Program-made: the position numbers and the translations under genes
Shown: piece by piece, positions 9,443 to 22,700 of the stretch
How the letters are laid out: every line of letters starts with the position of its first letter
Position numbering within the stretch: the stretch's first letter is position 1
DNA from: Aphrocallistes beatrix
Taxonomy: Eukaryota > Porifera > Hexactinellida > Sceptrulophora > Aphrocallistidae
Assembly: GCA_963281255.1 (NCBI GenBank)
Contig: OY725490.1
Span: 6,758,001 to 6,822,000, forward strand
Length of the DNA stretch: 64,000 nucleotides
Direction of reading: 5' to 3'
The notes under the pieces: generated by a model
Told to the model about the DNA's origin: nothing
The model's database searches: none
What the model saw: only the letters and a program-made list of their open reading frames with translations

Positions 9443-12400
9443 ATGTCTGAAACGGAGAAACGAGGGAAAGGCCGTGGACGCAGACTTTACAAACAAAATC
9501 CCCAAATGAATTCTCCAGGTCTGACACGCTCGAATGCGAATATTCCCAACTCACAGACAGCAGACACCAAAACCAGGACCCCTAGTCCCCCTAGCACCTC
9601 AGTACCAGAGTTCCCAGAAGGACAGAGGTGTGAAAATCCGCAGGAAACTTCTCAACCCTTTGCAGAAGATCCAATGGAAGAAATCCCCCCTCTACTTACA
9701 GGATCAGACCCAGAGGCGTACCTCCACGTGAGGATTACAGAAGTCATCGACCCCGGAAATTTCTATGCCATGGTGTCCCTGAGAGAGCATCTGGACAACT
9801 TCGATCTGATGACCCGCAAACTGATCGAAATGTGTGACGCACATGATTACACAGCAAATGCGTACCCACGTCGTGATGACGTCATCGGCGTGAATACCAG
9901 TTTGATTGAGAACTTTGGGCTTGAGTACAAGTGGGTGCGTGGTAGAGTGATTCGGATCCGTTCAGAAGAAGTGATCGAGGTAGATTTATGTTAATATGCT
10001 GCATATTAAGGACAATGGATAGTATTATAAACGGTAAATAACATATTTGTACGCGTAGGTTTTATTGCTCGACTTCGGTTCAACCCATCTTGTAAAGTTA
10101 TCACAGATCTGCACGGCTCTTTCTGAGACGCACAAGCGCACGCATTCTCTATCTCGACACTGCTACATCACCAACTGCCAGCCCATCCTCCAGAACTGGT
10201 CGAGGCAGGCTTGCGACTTCTTCGATACTCTGATTTCCCAGTGCAGCCGACTGATAAGAGCAGCTGCGTTCACAGGCTACCTCCTCAAGAACACCTTCAT
10301 CGGTCTGAATTTGTATGGGTTTGATAGTAAGCAGAGGAAATGGCTCTCTTTTGGCAGAGAACTGATACAAGCCGGCTACGCGGTTACTTACAAAAACCCA
10401 GCTCTTACGCTGTATCAGCCCACCGTACAGCCCCTGACATCCAATTTAATCTCCCAGGTACCGTATATATATATATATAATTTCCAAAAGTATAGACATT
10501 GAGGTGCATAAAAAAGGTGTTGTTTTTATGATTGTTTACCTTATAGGGGGCATATACCCAATCCTATAACTCATTCTACACTACCGGGTACCTTCCAATG
10601 AATACTCCAGTGCTCGAATATTCAACTGCCACTCAGAGCTCCCTCTCCAATCCTAGCATAAATATCATGCAGCATCTCAATGATAACTCTGCCGATTTCC
10701 AACAGCAATACATGGACGCACTGCTCAACTACAGGAAAGTGCGTAGTCTGGAATCTGTCACTTCGTATGATGAGTTCGTTCCGCGCGTGCACCCATTGGA
10801 CAGGGCCAATGGGGAGAATGGTGCTGCGGAGGTAATGGAGGAAGTGGAGAGGCCTGAATTAGATGGAAACTCTGAAGTTGAAAATGCCACAGCACTACAG
10901 GTAAGCCTCAGTTTCTAGTAAATCCTTCAAGCATGTAATACTGTTTCGTTATCTAGACTGACCTCAAAATTTTGGACAATTCGGTACAATTCAGTCCTAC
11001 TCAGCCCCCTGAACCTCTCTTCAGTGAGAAAGTAGAAGCGCATCCTCCTCACACACAGACACAGCCCGTCTCCTCCACACCCCCTAACCAATCCTCCCCT
11101 CGATCCATGGGTAGGGGACAGATGATAAGACAGAACATGGAGAGGGCACGCTTAACTGAATCTGAAAAATCTTCCCCTAGCAGAACGCATGATCAGCTCT
11201 CGCTACAAATCGCTCAGATTACAGTCACCCCTGAGAGTTCACATGGAGCAAACTCTTACACAGCTGAGGTGCCAGTAATCGCAGATTCTGCGGAAGTTGA
11301 TGCAGGGAACACTGACAATCAAGACTCAACACACGCCGCACCACAGCAAACTGAATCGCCCAAATCCGGTGTTGGAGCAGATAACGCACTAGAGCAAGAT
11401 GCAGCGCAGGATTTGGAGGCGGACAGTCTCACTCACTCTGAAACCACAAACGAGACTGCATCTCACCACAGCGAAGCAGACGCAGACACGCAGATACATT
11501 ACACTGAGGAGTTCGAGGAGTCTTTTGGTTATTCGAATGGTCCGCCAACATCTCGGCACTCTAGAGGCCGGTCCCGTCGGTCCCCTGTGCACTGGAAGCG
11601 CGGCAGTCCAGGAAATAGGAGACACAGACCGCCGCTCCCAACTTCTAAAGACTCTCGCACATCACCGATTCCTCTCGCATCGAAATACGCGAAAAGTATC
11701 ACATCACATGTACATGCTAAGATGGCGCCTTCAATACAAGAGACGGAAATAGCACACATGAAGCTAATGCTTGCGGTTACTCTCGACCAACTGCTCGCCA
11801 ACTTCAGAGAGGAAACACAGAAACAGTTTCCTGATCACCTCATGAAGCTAATGAACGACAACCTCGCTAATAAGATTACAACCATCCTTGGTCCCACCGG
11901 TCCATTCTCAATCCTTTTGGGCTGCATTTTCCAGCGCTCAATCGAGCATCCTGCCTTCATTCCTCTCTCGTTCATGGTTCTGTCCCGACTCTACTCCATG
12001 TACAGACAGTCCATGACAGAGACCTTCACTCATATGTTCATCTCGACTCAGAATGCACTGCTCGCTAAATTGACTTCGGAAGAGACGGATGCGACGACTT
12101 ACAAACAAAATTACTGTCAGATGATTTCAGCTTATATCGAGTTCATTCTGAGTAAGGATGTACACCCTGCTCTGATGCACTTAGTGGAAGCTACGATACT
12201 TAAATTCCTGTTAGATTTCGCAGGTAAAGGCTTGGAATTGCCCGTAGAAAACGTGTCTAACTACCAAATCAAGTCTGAATGCTTGCATACCATTCTTGAG
12301 AAATCTGGTCGCGTTTTATTGAACTTGAAAACGGAATGTTTCAGTGAAATCAAACAAACAATTGATTCCAACATCTCACAATTACAATCGATGCCACTGG

Positions 12401-13491
12401 CCTTATACAACTGCTACACGCGTTGTCTACAGCTGCTCGATGAGATTTTAGAAGCTGGAAAAGAAGCGCCCTCAGGTCTCACCAACCTCCCTCCCCAAGT
12501 GTCACTTCCTCCCCCCCAGACACACGAACACCTTCAGTACCCCAATCAGGGATATAAGCAGGCTGCACCTGTATTCCAACAGGACCCAAGGGCCTGTCTC
12601 CAGCAGAATATCTCATCACAGCCCCACTACGTCATACAAGGCTACTACCCACCTCAGCCAGCAATACAGATGCCCACCGTGCCGGGTCCTGCCTATATAC
12701 AGCAACCGTATGACGCAGCTGTTTACCCGCCCCAGCCATTACCGCCTGTGAGTCAACAGCACATGATGACTGTCAATCAGACACAACAACAGCCGGTACA
12801 GGTCCCGCCCCAGCAGTTCCAGCAGCAGCCAGTCCTCCAATCTCAGCCGGGGCCAGGGGACTCTCTGCACTCTCCCAACCCTCCCCTTCAATCCATTATC
12901 AGCTTCTCTAGCCCGGATCCGTTCGACCAAATAAGGAAAATGCTCACAGATCTGAAGGAACCAGATCAGATAAAGAAGTTTGAAGACGCACGGATTCAAG
13001 ATGACCTCCTCACAGCTGATTGGAACGACCTAGAGAGTGTTCTCAAGGATTCACAAATCCCGAGGGGGCTCATTCTCAGGATAAAGCGATATCTCAATCA
13101 AAATTCGCAGTTTGCCTCCACCTCACAGTATCCCCAGCAATTCAAGCATCCAGCTACGTATACCGTCCAGGAGTTGAAACCCCCGGGATACCCAATGGTC
13201 CCCCCTGTCTACCAACACCCGGAGCATCCGAATGTTGCCCCATACCAGCAGCAGGTTGTAGATCCCAACTATGTGTACCCTGTCACTCAGATGGCACAGC
13301 CACAACCACAGCCACAAATGCTTAATCCCAACACCAACACAAACAATAATAATCCACAGTACCCATACAACTCTACTTCTCAACAATCCCGTTTCATTTT
13401 CCCAACTCAGATTCCCGCTCAACCTCTCCCTGAATCTATTTCCATGGTTCATCCGTCGAACTCAGCTTTCAAATTGCCCCAAGCTCCTTAA
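9443..13491 (+). CDS. Tudor-domain protein with MIF4G-like and SAM-like regions
   Basis: No ortholog recognised. Exons are 9443-9979, 10059-10457, 10547-10900 and 10957-13491, all phase 0, giving 1274 residues. Residues about 90-310 look like an extended Tudor domain: YLHVRITEVIDPGNFYAM, then VIEVLLDFGSTHLVKLSQI spanning an exon junction, then WSRQACDFFDTLI. Such domains read methylated arginines in germline RNA-granule proteins. Residues about 690-935 are all-helical; LLGCIFQRSIEHPAFIPLSF resembles the MIF4G repeat pattern, tentatively. A Gln/Pro-rich stretch follows, broken at about 1085-1150 by a SAM-like helical bundle (DDLLTADWNDLESVLKDS, IPRGLILRIKRYL). The C-terminus is again Gln/Pro/Asn-rich. 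An RNP scaffold role is inference. Confidence 0.75.
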
Positions 13492-13810
13492 GAGCTGGAA
13501 CGCGTCTCTACTACACATGTGATTAGTTTGTTAGGGTGCATGCATTATAAGCGGATTCTTTTCAAAAGTTCTAACTTGAACTTCATTTTATCGAGTTTAA
13601 ATCTTATATCTAATCACTCGTTTCCTGTTAATGATTAATCAGAAATAATTTCTCTATTCTTAATGTATCTTTAAAAACAAATTCAAATCATTTATAATTC
13701 TTACATATATTTAAAATATTCAGATATTTATAAATATTACATGTTTATGTATTGGAATGTAGAAATATATCTTTCGAGAATTATATTTAGAATTCCAGTC
13801 CATAAATCAA
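13492..13810. other. Intergenic, AT-rich
   Basis: Spacer between the Tudor gene and the PHF20-like gene. It is strongly AT-rich, and I see no gene or clear repeat. It ends with AATTCCAG at 13790-13797, an acceptor-like AG 13 nt before the next ATG. Confidence 0.5.
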
Positions 13811-16477
13811 ATGGATCAGAAGAAGTCTCCCAGTGGAAGAGGCAGGAAGAAGAAATCAGACCCTGAACTCAAATATACCCCTACCAAGGTACTGCGATCT
13901 TATTAGTTAACAGAATTGTGTTCGTTTCGAATCATTAACTTTCTACTCTTCTAGAAATCCCAAGAAAAGGAATTTGTAGAGGGGAGTGGTATACCAAAGG
14001 ATCAAATCGAAGTAGGATTCAAGCTAATGGCTGCATCTTTTGATGGGAAATGGTTAGTAATTAATCAATATCTTATTTTTACTTCTAATGATTGATGCTA
14101 TATTTCCATCTGACAGGTATCAAGGACGGATAGTGGAAGTCGATGGGAATGATAATACATTCCTTGTACACTTCGATTTCTGGAATTCTCGTTTTGATGA
14201 GTGGTACAAGTTCACAACGAAGAAAGTTAAACCTCTTGAAGAGGAACCTTATGCTCGAAAGAAACACACACCAGTGAGTTGAGATTAATGAGATTATCCA
14301 ATATGCGAATACGTAGTTTAATATTGTCATTATATATTCTGTAATATAGAAATTTGATGTTGGGGATTCTGTACTAGCAAAATGGATAGATGGCAAACAG
14401 TACAGAGGAAAAGTTGATAAAGTCAAAGCTAACGGTGCAGCGAATATATAAATTAAGTACTAATATGATGAGTGATTTTATTATTATTATTTGTATCATT
14501 TTTTTGCAGATAAGTATGATGTGGTATTCGAGGATGGTGTCATCTACTCTACAGCTGTTGACATGTTGAAGCTTGGAGATGTACGTCTCTCTTCCTTCAT
14601 ATTTAAATTGACAACTTTGTTTTACTTAATATGTTTAATAGAAAATAGATTCAAATTTGGAAGTAGAAAGGTTGACGAAGCAGCAAGAGCAGTTCAAACG
14701 GTCGCGAGAAAGGGAGAACAGGAGTATGAGGAGATCATTAGAACCCGGCTCAACCTTAACTGCTTTCTCCTCGTCACTACAAGATGTACACTCGATCACT
14801 TCTGTGAAATATCTAAACAAGATACCACCCAGCTTAGTTCTGCCAGTGACGTTCCCTCTCAAGAGGGTCTCTCTCTCCTACCAAACTGAGCTCAGCGCGA
14901 ACACATTCACTTCACGTGGGAAAACTTTCAATGTTCCTAATCCCACATTAGTATTCGGGTCCGAGGATACCTCTGTGCGGTCACCTTCTCCTGAGCTGAG
15001 AGTATCCAGTGAGTTCTCCCCGCGCAAAAGAGGCCGTCCTAAGCTCCATGACACGACGACCCCTTCCAAACAGCTCAAATCAGACTTTTCTCCTCAAAAA
15101 TCAAAGTCCCCGCTCAAGAAATCTCCCAATAAAATCGCCTCGAAGCCATCGCAAGCCCGTTCGCCTGACAGCCGCGAAGAGAGGTCAACTAAATCTAAGC
15201 TACTCTCTCCTTCCAAAAGCGTATCAGTATTTGTACAGACCGACCCAGTCACTGTGCTTACAGAGCACATGACCCCTGTTGCTTCCTCGCGAGTGGATCC
15301 TGTCCTCCCGAGACCCGTTCCCCCCTCTTCCCACCAGTCCACTCCTCCTCTGCTTCAGACAGAGACTGTCCTCACCTCTGACGGACGCTGGATAACAATC
15401 GCTACCCCGCCCAGCAATCAACAACCATCTGATCTCCTACCTCGACCTCCCGCGCCTAATTACTACTACCAGCTGGTGCCGATGGGTGCTAACGGTCCAA
15501 TTCAACAACCTCCCCCTCCCCTCTCCATCCCCCCTACACAGCCACAGGACCCCACCCAGCCGATTCAGCCGCTAGTCCTTACAAAACCTTCTAGCCGCCC
15601 CGTAATGGTCCTCCCCCAGGGCCAGACGCTAGTACAACAGCCTCAGGCCTTGCTGCAGTCGCCTTACATTCAGCAGCAGAGACCGATTGTGCAGTACCAG
15701 GCCACTGGTGCCGGCATCCTGCAGACACAGCCTGCTAGCACAGTGCTAGTACACACTAACACTGTTCCTGCCATACAGCCGCAGCATGTAATGGTACCCC
15801 AGGCGCAGCCAGTAACTGCTCAGACGAATATAGTTACGATAGCTCCGCAGACTCAGAATCCTCTTATCCACGCTGAGCTAGCCAGCCCCCCAGTAGCTCA
15901 GAGACAGACGGACCCTCCTAGTGCACTACAACTCGCTAGCACTGCTCCCCTGCCTGTGTCCCCGGGGCCTATCACCTCCCCTTCCAACTCCTCCATTTGT
16001 TCCTTCCCCCCCGTCAGCTCTAACCTCACGGCGTCTCGTACTACCATAAGACTGCCAGAGGTGCAAGCCACTGCTTCCAAGGAAACCGCTTCTCCAATCC
16101 CGGGGGAACAAGCTGAGAATGGAGGACTTGACACCTCCTCCACTCTACCTACAACAAGCTCTCTCACCTCGCTGAGTTCCCGAATGCCCTTCTCATCTCT
16201 CCTATCAAATGCTAAAGAGCCTACCCATCTCTCCCCCCTCACATCTCAAGAGGTGACATCTGAGAGCGAGAAAAATGAAGCTGAAATCGCGACAATTTTC
16301 GCACATTCTCCTCCTCACCCAATTTCACACCTTAATCAGAATATCCTCCCATCCGATCCCACTTCTAACCCCCCAACTCAGGCAGATGCCCCTGTTAAAC
16401 TAACTTCCCCAGATAATACTTCGAACCAGACCAATAATCAGGCGCAAATCCAGAATGATACAACTAACCTAACTTAA
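13811..16477 (+). CDS. PHF20-like double-Tudor chromatin protein
   Basis: Likely chromatin reader related to PHF20/PHF20L1 of the NSL acetyltransferase complex. Exons are 13811-13888, 13955-14052, 14117-14273, 14350-14434, 14510-14580 and 14642-16477, giving 774 residues. The first Tudor (MBT-like) domain reads VGFKLMAASFDGKWYQGRIV...NSRFDEWYKF, close to PHF20 Tudor 1. The second reads FDVGDSVLAKWIDGKQYRGKV...YDVVFEDGV. A charged helix and an AT-hook-like KRGRPK follow, as in PHF20. The rest is Pro/Gln/Ser/Thr-rich and disordered. I see no C2H2 finger or PHD finger, so it is shorter than vertebrate PHF20 and may be a lineage-specific form. Confidence 0.78.
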
Positions 16478-16699
16478 GAAGTTTACATAAATATTTCCGT
16501 CACTATTCTTTAGCGATTTTCCTACTCCCACTTACTCACTGTCCTAAGCTCATGAGCTCTTCGCTTTCTGTTTTGTGCTGTGTTGTATGTTAATTAGCAG
16601 ATTTACTTTGTTTTATAATTAGAATTCTGGCACATATGATTTAACTTAGTTTTATTTTCAATTTGGAAGTTCCAACGTAAAGTTAATCGCATGTTTCCC

Positions 16700-16714
16700 T
16701 TTTATTATTTTCAG
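16700..16714 (+). promoter_or_regulatory. Acceptor-like site before CNOT11
   Basis: TTTATTATTTTCAG sits 17 nt before the CNOT11 ATG. It has the form of a 3' splice site and could receive a spliced leader or end a 5'-UTR intron. Confidence 0.45.
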
Positions 16715-16730
16715 TATAAAATTCGTTTTA

Positions 16731-19700
16731 ATGGCGCTTTCATCAAAAGAGCTGAGTATCCTGTTGACTCTGCTGTCGGAAGAGAATTTTAGTGGGATAG
16801 CAAATCCCCCAATTACCCTAGAAGCTGTAATCTCTACTTTCTATCGTAATTTCTCCAAATCTGACAGTTTTAGTATTGGGACAGCTTTGGTACTTTTGAT
16901 TCAGGAGAAAGATCTTCTCCCTGCCTCGTGTCAACGGATCGCTGCTCTGTACCTTCTCTATGATTTATTCCAACCAGATCCCGTTCACTTGAACCCTTTT
17001 ATATCTTTCTTCATTGAGCTGTTACAGCCTACTCTGCCTGACAATGATTGGCCGACGAGTGGAGTCATTTCAGGCATGAAGCTATCGCTCCCAGAAAAAG
17101 TAAGCGAATTAGTTTAATCAGCGTGTTAATTAATATTTTAATTTCATCAACTGGGATATTTCTTAGAAAATATCCCAATAATCAAATAAAATATCGAACT
17201 TGCTTTTGTTACAAGTAAGGTACAATATTCTGCTGACAAAAAACTTTGTTTATCCCACATTTCCTAGCAATATTACATATTATTGGGCAGCTAATTCGAT
17301 TATCTGAAGAGGATATTTTGGTATCTGACACAATCCTACGCTAGCAATAGCATCAATAATATAGATTTAGCGCAAGGTTGTACCATAGTCTAGCTGGTCT
17401 TGAACGGAGAACTTAAATGCACTTGATGCAATAGTTCTCTTTTGTCAGAAAACATCCGTGTCCACATACAATGTATTCCACTCATTTGGGAAAAATTTAA
17501 TCCCAACCAAGACAAAATTCACCATAAGAACTAATTCTAGTGAACGGAGTAAATTTGAGGAGAGATTTTTTATTGGATTTTTGGTTAATTGGGACAAATT
17601 TCTCTCTGATATGCTAAAAGAAAGAGAATACTGAAAGATAATTGCAATGTAACCGAAATCTATCAAACATTGATTGTATAAAGCAGTTTTTATACGCACT
17701 GTTTACACAAGAGAATAGCGAGATAATAATACTATTTACTATATACAATCAACCAGTAATCCCTTCTCGGCCCATTGGAACTCCAAATACCGATCATTTC
17801 CCATATGTTCCCATGTGTTCCGATTAAGTGGAGTCACCTGTATTATTTAGAAGTTTCTGATACTACGTACTAATAAGGATATAAGCTCACATTGAATAAA
17901 AATAAAAGTCTAAACAACTATACTAAGGGCCTACATAATCCAGACTCCTTTTTCTTTCTCCTGATACAGCACTGGTTGAAACTCATCAACTTGAAATGAC
18001 TGAGTGCAAAGCAAATATGAACTGGGAACAGGAAAGCGCCTCCGATAGAGATGAGTATATCTGTGAGAGAGGTCAAATATACTTTTATAATCGGGACATA
18101 CCCTTCTAAATCCAGATGAAAACCTCGCCACATCGAGACAAACCTAATTTGACTCACGGCTACCCCAAAGAGGCTAAGACCGGTTGGAGCTATCCAGAAA
18201 AAGATTCCAATGATAATCAAAGTTGCGAATAGTCCATACTTCCTTCGTTCTTGCTTTTTCGCCCGGTAGTTAGCTCTGCCCTCCTCCGTATGTTGATAAC
18301 TGTAGTCCTTGGCTAGTCGTTTTAATGCATCCCATAACTGAAAGCTGTATATGATGTGGTGGATATATTCGTATACAATGCAGGCGATTAGGGCTAGGCC
18401 TACGAGCACTGCGATGGGCCACAATCCTGCTATTATAATGAATACTAACGATGCTACATTCAATATGTTTAATTCTCGCTTGATTGTGTCCGGTTTATGC
18501 TGGTGCCAATCACACACTCCTCGCAGATACTTGACGAGGATGTTTAACAGCCGGAGCACTTTCCATATCTGATAGAGACCGATCAAGTAGAGGAGATCGT
18601 GCACGTAATTTAGTGCCAAGTGCACGAGTATTTGGTGATTGAACCATTCAATGCGATGGATACTTATTGTTATGAACCCTAAGATCAGCGCTATGATCTC
18701 ACAATAGCTGATTTTTTTCATTAATTTTAATTTCCATTCTTCCACCTCGAGATTTTTAAGGGTGCAATCAGTTATATATTGCTTCGCTCTTGATTCCAAC
18801 TCTTTATTTCTTTTCAACATCCGATTAATATAAATTATCCACATTGCAATTTGTATGACCCATGCTGTTATAAAAAATAGTAAAAAGCTGTAGTTAATCC
18901 AAAAAAATTTAGACGAAAATTCTGAATTCATCTTTGATCGCTGATTGTTTCCAGTAAACTGAGTTTATATACTATGTTATCAGTTTTTGTGTACTAAAAT
19001 TGTTAATAAATGTTTTGTAGTATTCATTTTTTTTATCAACAATAAAATTTACAGTGAGATCATATATCTGTGCACTAAATATACCTTGCACACCATCTCT
19101 GGGGTTCAGTATCTCGTGTGTTGTTGTTGTTTTTGCTCTTATACAGTTAATTTACATTATGATATAATATTGAAAGATGATTTGCATATTGTTGCTAAAA
19201 TATTGCTCATTCTTATGGAAGTAGTTTTCAACAAATACGCACACTTTTGCAAATTAATTATAATATTTAGTGAACGTGACATTACCATGGGTTTATTTAG
19301 GACAGTTTTTGCTAAAGTTCCTTTCTTGACATAATTTAAAAGGGGCAGGGGGTGGCGTCCAGAAAGTTGGGAAACTTATCAACAACCAGCTTGGCCTCAG
19401 CAGGACTTCATATCATATTAATGCTTTCATTACTACATGCTATTTAAATCTTAGCATAACTTGATTACCTTAAATATTCTGATTCAAAGTCTAGAATCAA
19501 TCCTTAATTCTAGTATTACCATACTTGCCAACTGTCCCGTTTTTGGCGGGACGTCCCGCTTTTTTCACTCTTCTATTGAGCTAATTTTTACGAGTGTCCC
19601 GCTTTTACATGAAATTTCCCCATTATGTCCCGTTTTTTTATTTCAATGTATAGTACATTTATATTGCGTCCCGCCATGTCCCGCCAAATTCAACGCTGAG

Positions 19701-22700
19701 TCCCGCTCTTATCATGGCTCAGGTTGGCATGTATGTATTACTATTACCGTACTATGGTTGAAGTATGAACATTCTACATTTACTCGACATGCTTTGATGG
19801 TATAGTTACTATAGTAGATATGGATATGGTGATAATGCCAGTGCAGAATTTTTGGAAAAATTATCACTATTGAACCTCGTTAATACGAACACCAGGGACG
19901 GTCGAAATTTGTTCGTATTATCCGGAGTGATTTACATGTATTTTCCTCCGTAGGGGATAAAATGGAAATGTGGAAATGGTTCGACTTTTCGAAAAAGGAA
20001 ATAGTTCGAATTGCAGATTTAGGAAATAGTTCGACTTTTAATCATTAGGATTAATGGTGGTTTTTATGTGAACTATTTCCTTTTTTGGAAAGTCGAACTA
20101 TTTCCACCATACCATTTAATATATCTGTTCGAATTATCTGGAGTTTCGTATTATCCGTGTTTGTTTAACGAGGTCCTACTGTATGTCATTGAAATTTGTG
20201 AATTTGTATGGATCTCAGACCGGACGAAATTATCACTATATCCAATATATACTGAATACTTATATTGGAGAATTCAAAGGGTATGTTTGATTTGTATAAA
20301 TCAATCCGTGTAGCCTTTATGTCAATTTACAATATCGTTTTACTCCCCTTTCTACAATTGTTGGATAGGATTCTTAGTTTACATATCATCAGTCTATATT
20401 AAATATTATTAAATATTACACAAGCTTAGTTGTAAAAAATAATGAACAACAAGTAATATTAGTAATCAATGTCAAAAGTTTATTTTCATGCAGATTGAAT
20501 CTTTGAATCGGATGGTAACAAAGGTTCACTGAGTTCACAGCGTGGTTTTGGGGATGGTTTCTTGAAGCAGTTTCTAGCACTTGTCAGAAAATCCAAAACA
20601 GGAGCAGGGCAACATACCAGACCAGTGAAGTAAATTGTGTAAGGAAGGAAAAACGGTAGAAATAGAATGGCCACCAGAGCGAAACTACCCCAAATCAACA
20701 AGTTCATGAAATGGAATAAGATTTTGATATAATCTCTATCATCTGGGAAAAGGGTGCAAGATGCTTCAACTATCGAAGCTAATGGGTCGAAAGCTAACTG
20801 CGCAACATAGAATCCCGCCCCAAAGCAGAAAACAGTTGTGATGTATCCGTATTGAGTGCCTTCCATTTCCAACTCTACACGGTTGTCCTTATCCTCAGCG
20901 TTGCCTTCCGAGATTTGTTGAATCCTCCATTTATAGAGTTTGTAGCCGGCCTTGCAGTTCAGTACGAAACGAACGAACTTGTACAGAATGCATCCGAATA
21001 GAACTGCTAGTGCGACGGGAATTCCGACTCCTATGATGGAGATGAATAGGATCGAAATGATCTCGATAACTATTCTCAGCATAGCCACTAATATTGAATG
21101 AGGATTGGACTCGCCATTGTAATAGTTGTGCTTCAGGTATTTCAGGAGTGTGTTGAAGGTGGTGAGCATACATGACGCGAATAGCATTGCGAACACTTGG
21201 AACAATGTCTCTACATAATAGTAGAGCACCACATCTCTAGGTTCGGGCATGGAACTCATGTCAGAGTCGCATGTTGTCACGTTCAACAGCTGCGTATCGA
21301 TCAGAATAGCCTTCACGATCTTGCCTACAATGTAGCTACCGAATGCCATGTACTGGAAGGCTAGCCCTACCGCTGTCAGTGTGTACTTGGAGATTTCAGC
21401 TGATAATTCGTGAGGCAATTTTTTAGGAGTTGAGCTACGCACCATTATAGCTTTGTAGAGCATGTAACCGATCCAAATGAGATAGAATATGCCGACCGCG
21501 ATTAGGATTCCTGCTCCAATCTCGTACTTATGCGGAGCTAGTTCATGTGCGTATTCCTTCCATTTCTCTTCGTCTCCCGAACCCATTGTTCTGTAATAGA
21601 TCTAAGTTGTAGTGTATAGGATATGTATTTATTGAAGAGCATACATGCATTTCTTATTTATATGTTATAACTTGTACGTATATTGAAACTCTTACAACTA
21701 ATCAATCTATTAAGTTTCCCTTTCGATTCGTCCAAAAAATAATTTTTTTCCTGTAAGCATCTGATTTGCTTTTAATTTTGTGTGCATATTGCAGAAAAGA
21801 TTATTCAGTATTTTCCATTTATTAGTGATTTGATAGTAAAATGTCCTTCAGCAAATTTGGTTCCACTTTCGGGTAATTTACTAACTACTTACATATTTTT
21901 TACAATTACATCGGACAACAAAATAGGATTTATCTACCTGGTTTATACCATCATATATGTTTATTCATGTAGACATTCGTTGCCCAACTTTTGAACAATA
22001 CTAACAAGCATGAGCTTGTTAAAAAAGCTCCCAAGTACATCTGTACAGAGACCACAGCAGCCACCGCAACGGAGATAACACATCTCATCAACAGTATCCG
22101 ATCACTACGTACTGATATACCTTCTAGTGTTACACAGATTGGTCGGAGTTCTCTAGTCCCAGATATCGATCTCCCAGGAAGTCCCCAGAAAGAGATCTCC
22201 CCCACCACCCCACTGACTCCCTCTCCTAGTTTCATACCCGTGACTCGGACAGTGGAGTCTCTGCTTTGTAACGATGTTCCATCACCGGTTTTAGCCACTT
22301 TTGAGCCTGGTTTTATCCGTCCCCCGCCCCCCTTGACACTCTCAGACAGAGAACTGGTCTGGATGAATCCCACTGAATGCCTACAAGCCATTCAGTGGGA
22401 CAATTCAATGTGTATGGATAACAGAGCTGTCGTAGTGCGAAAGTTACTAGGTAAGTGATCCTATGAGAACAAGTTTTTAATAATGATCGATTTACTTCTG
22501 CGAGATTGGTAGGTAAAGCTTTCAAGGAGCCTCTCACTCATGATGAAGAGTATCAGTTCACTCACGCCATTGAGAAGGAACCCAAGTTGATACTACAGGG
22601 CAGCTTGACTCCGGCTAAACTCCCTTTAATCGTAGAACACAACCCTACACTCGCAATATTTCTCACCGGAAAGCTAACTCACTTTCCTAACCTCATCAAC

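Larger units (their letters stand above)
18932..20485. other. Spacer between the two nested membrane-protein genes
   Basis: Non-coding. The left part (18932-19440) is AT-rich without recognisable genes. The right part holds two MITE-like elements listed separately (19520-19735 and 19865-20181). Open frames across here read through repeat sequence and are not credible genes. Confidence 0.55.

Noticed and set aside
11389..11801. Antisense frames inside the Tudor gene
   Set aside because: They mirror the Ser/Pro/Gln-rich coding strand, with no support of their own.
17918..18931. Reading the nested seven-helix protein as a GPCR
   Set aside because: No DRY/NPxxY-like motif, no typical N-terminal ectodomain, and helices 4-5 form a tight hairpin.
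18987..19334. Open frame of 115 codons on plus
   Set aside because: Composition is AT-driven (Ile, Phe, Cys, Tyr), with no gene-like neighbours or splice signals.
19461..19805. Open frame of 114 codons on plus
   Set aside because: It runs through the GTCCCG-rich MITE and has repeat-derived, Cys/Phe-rich composition.
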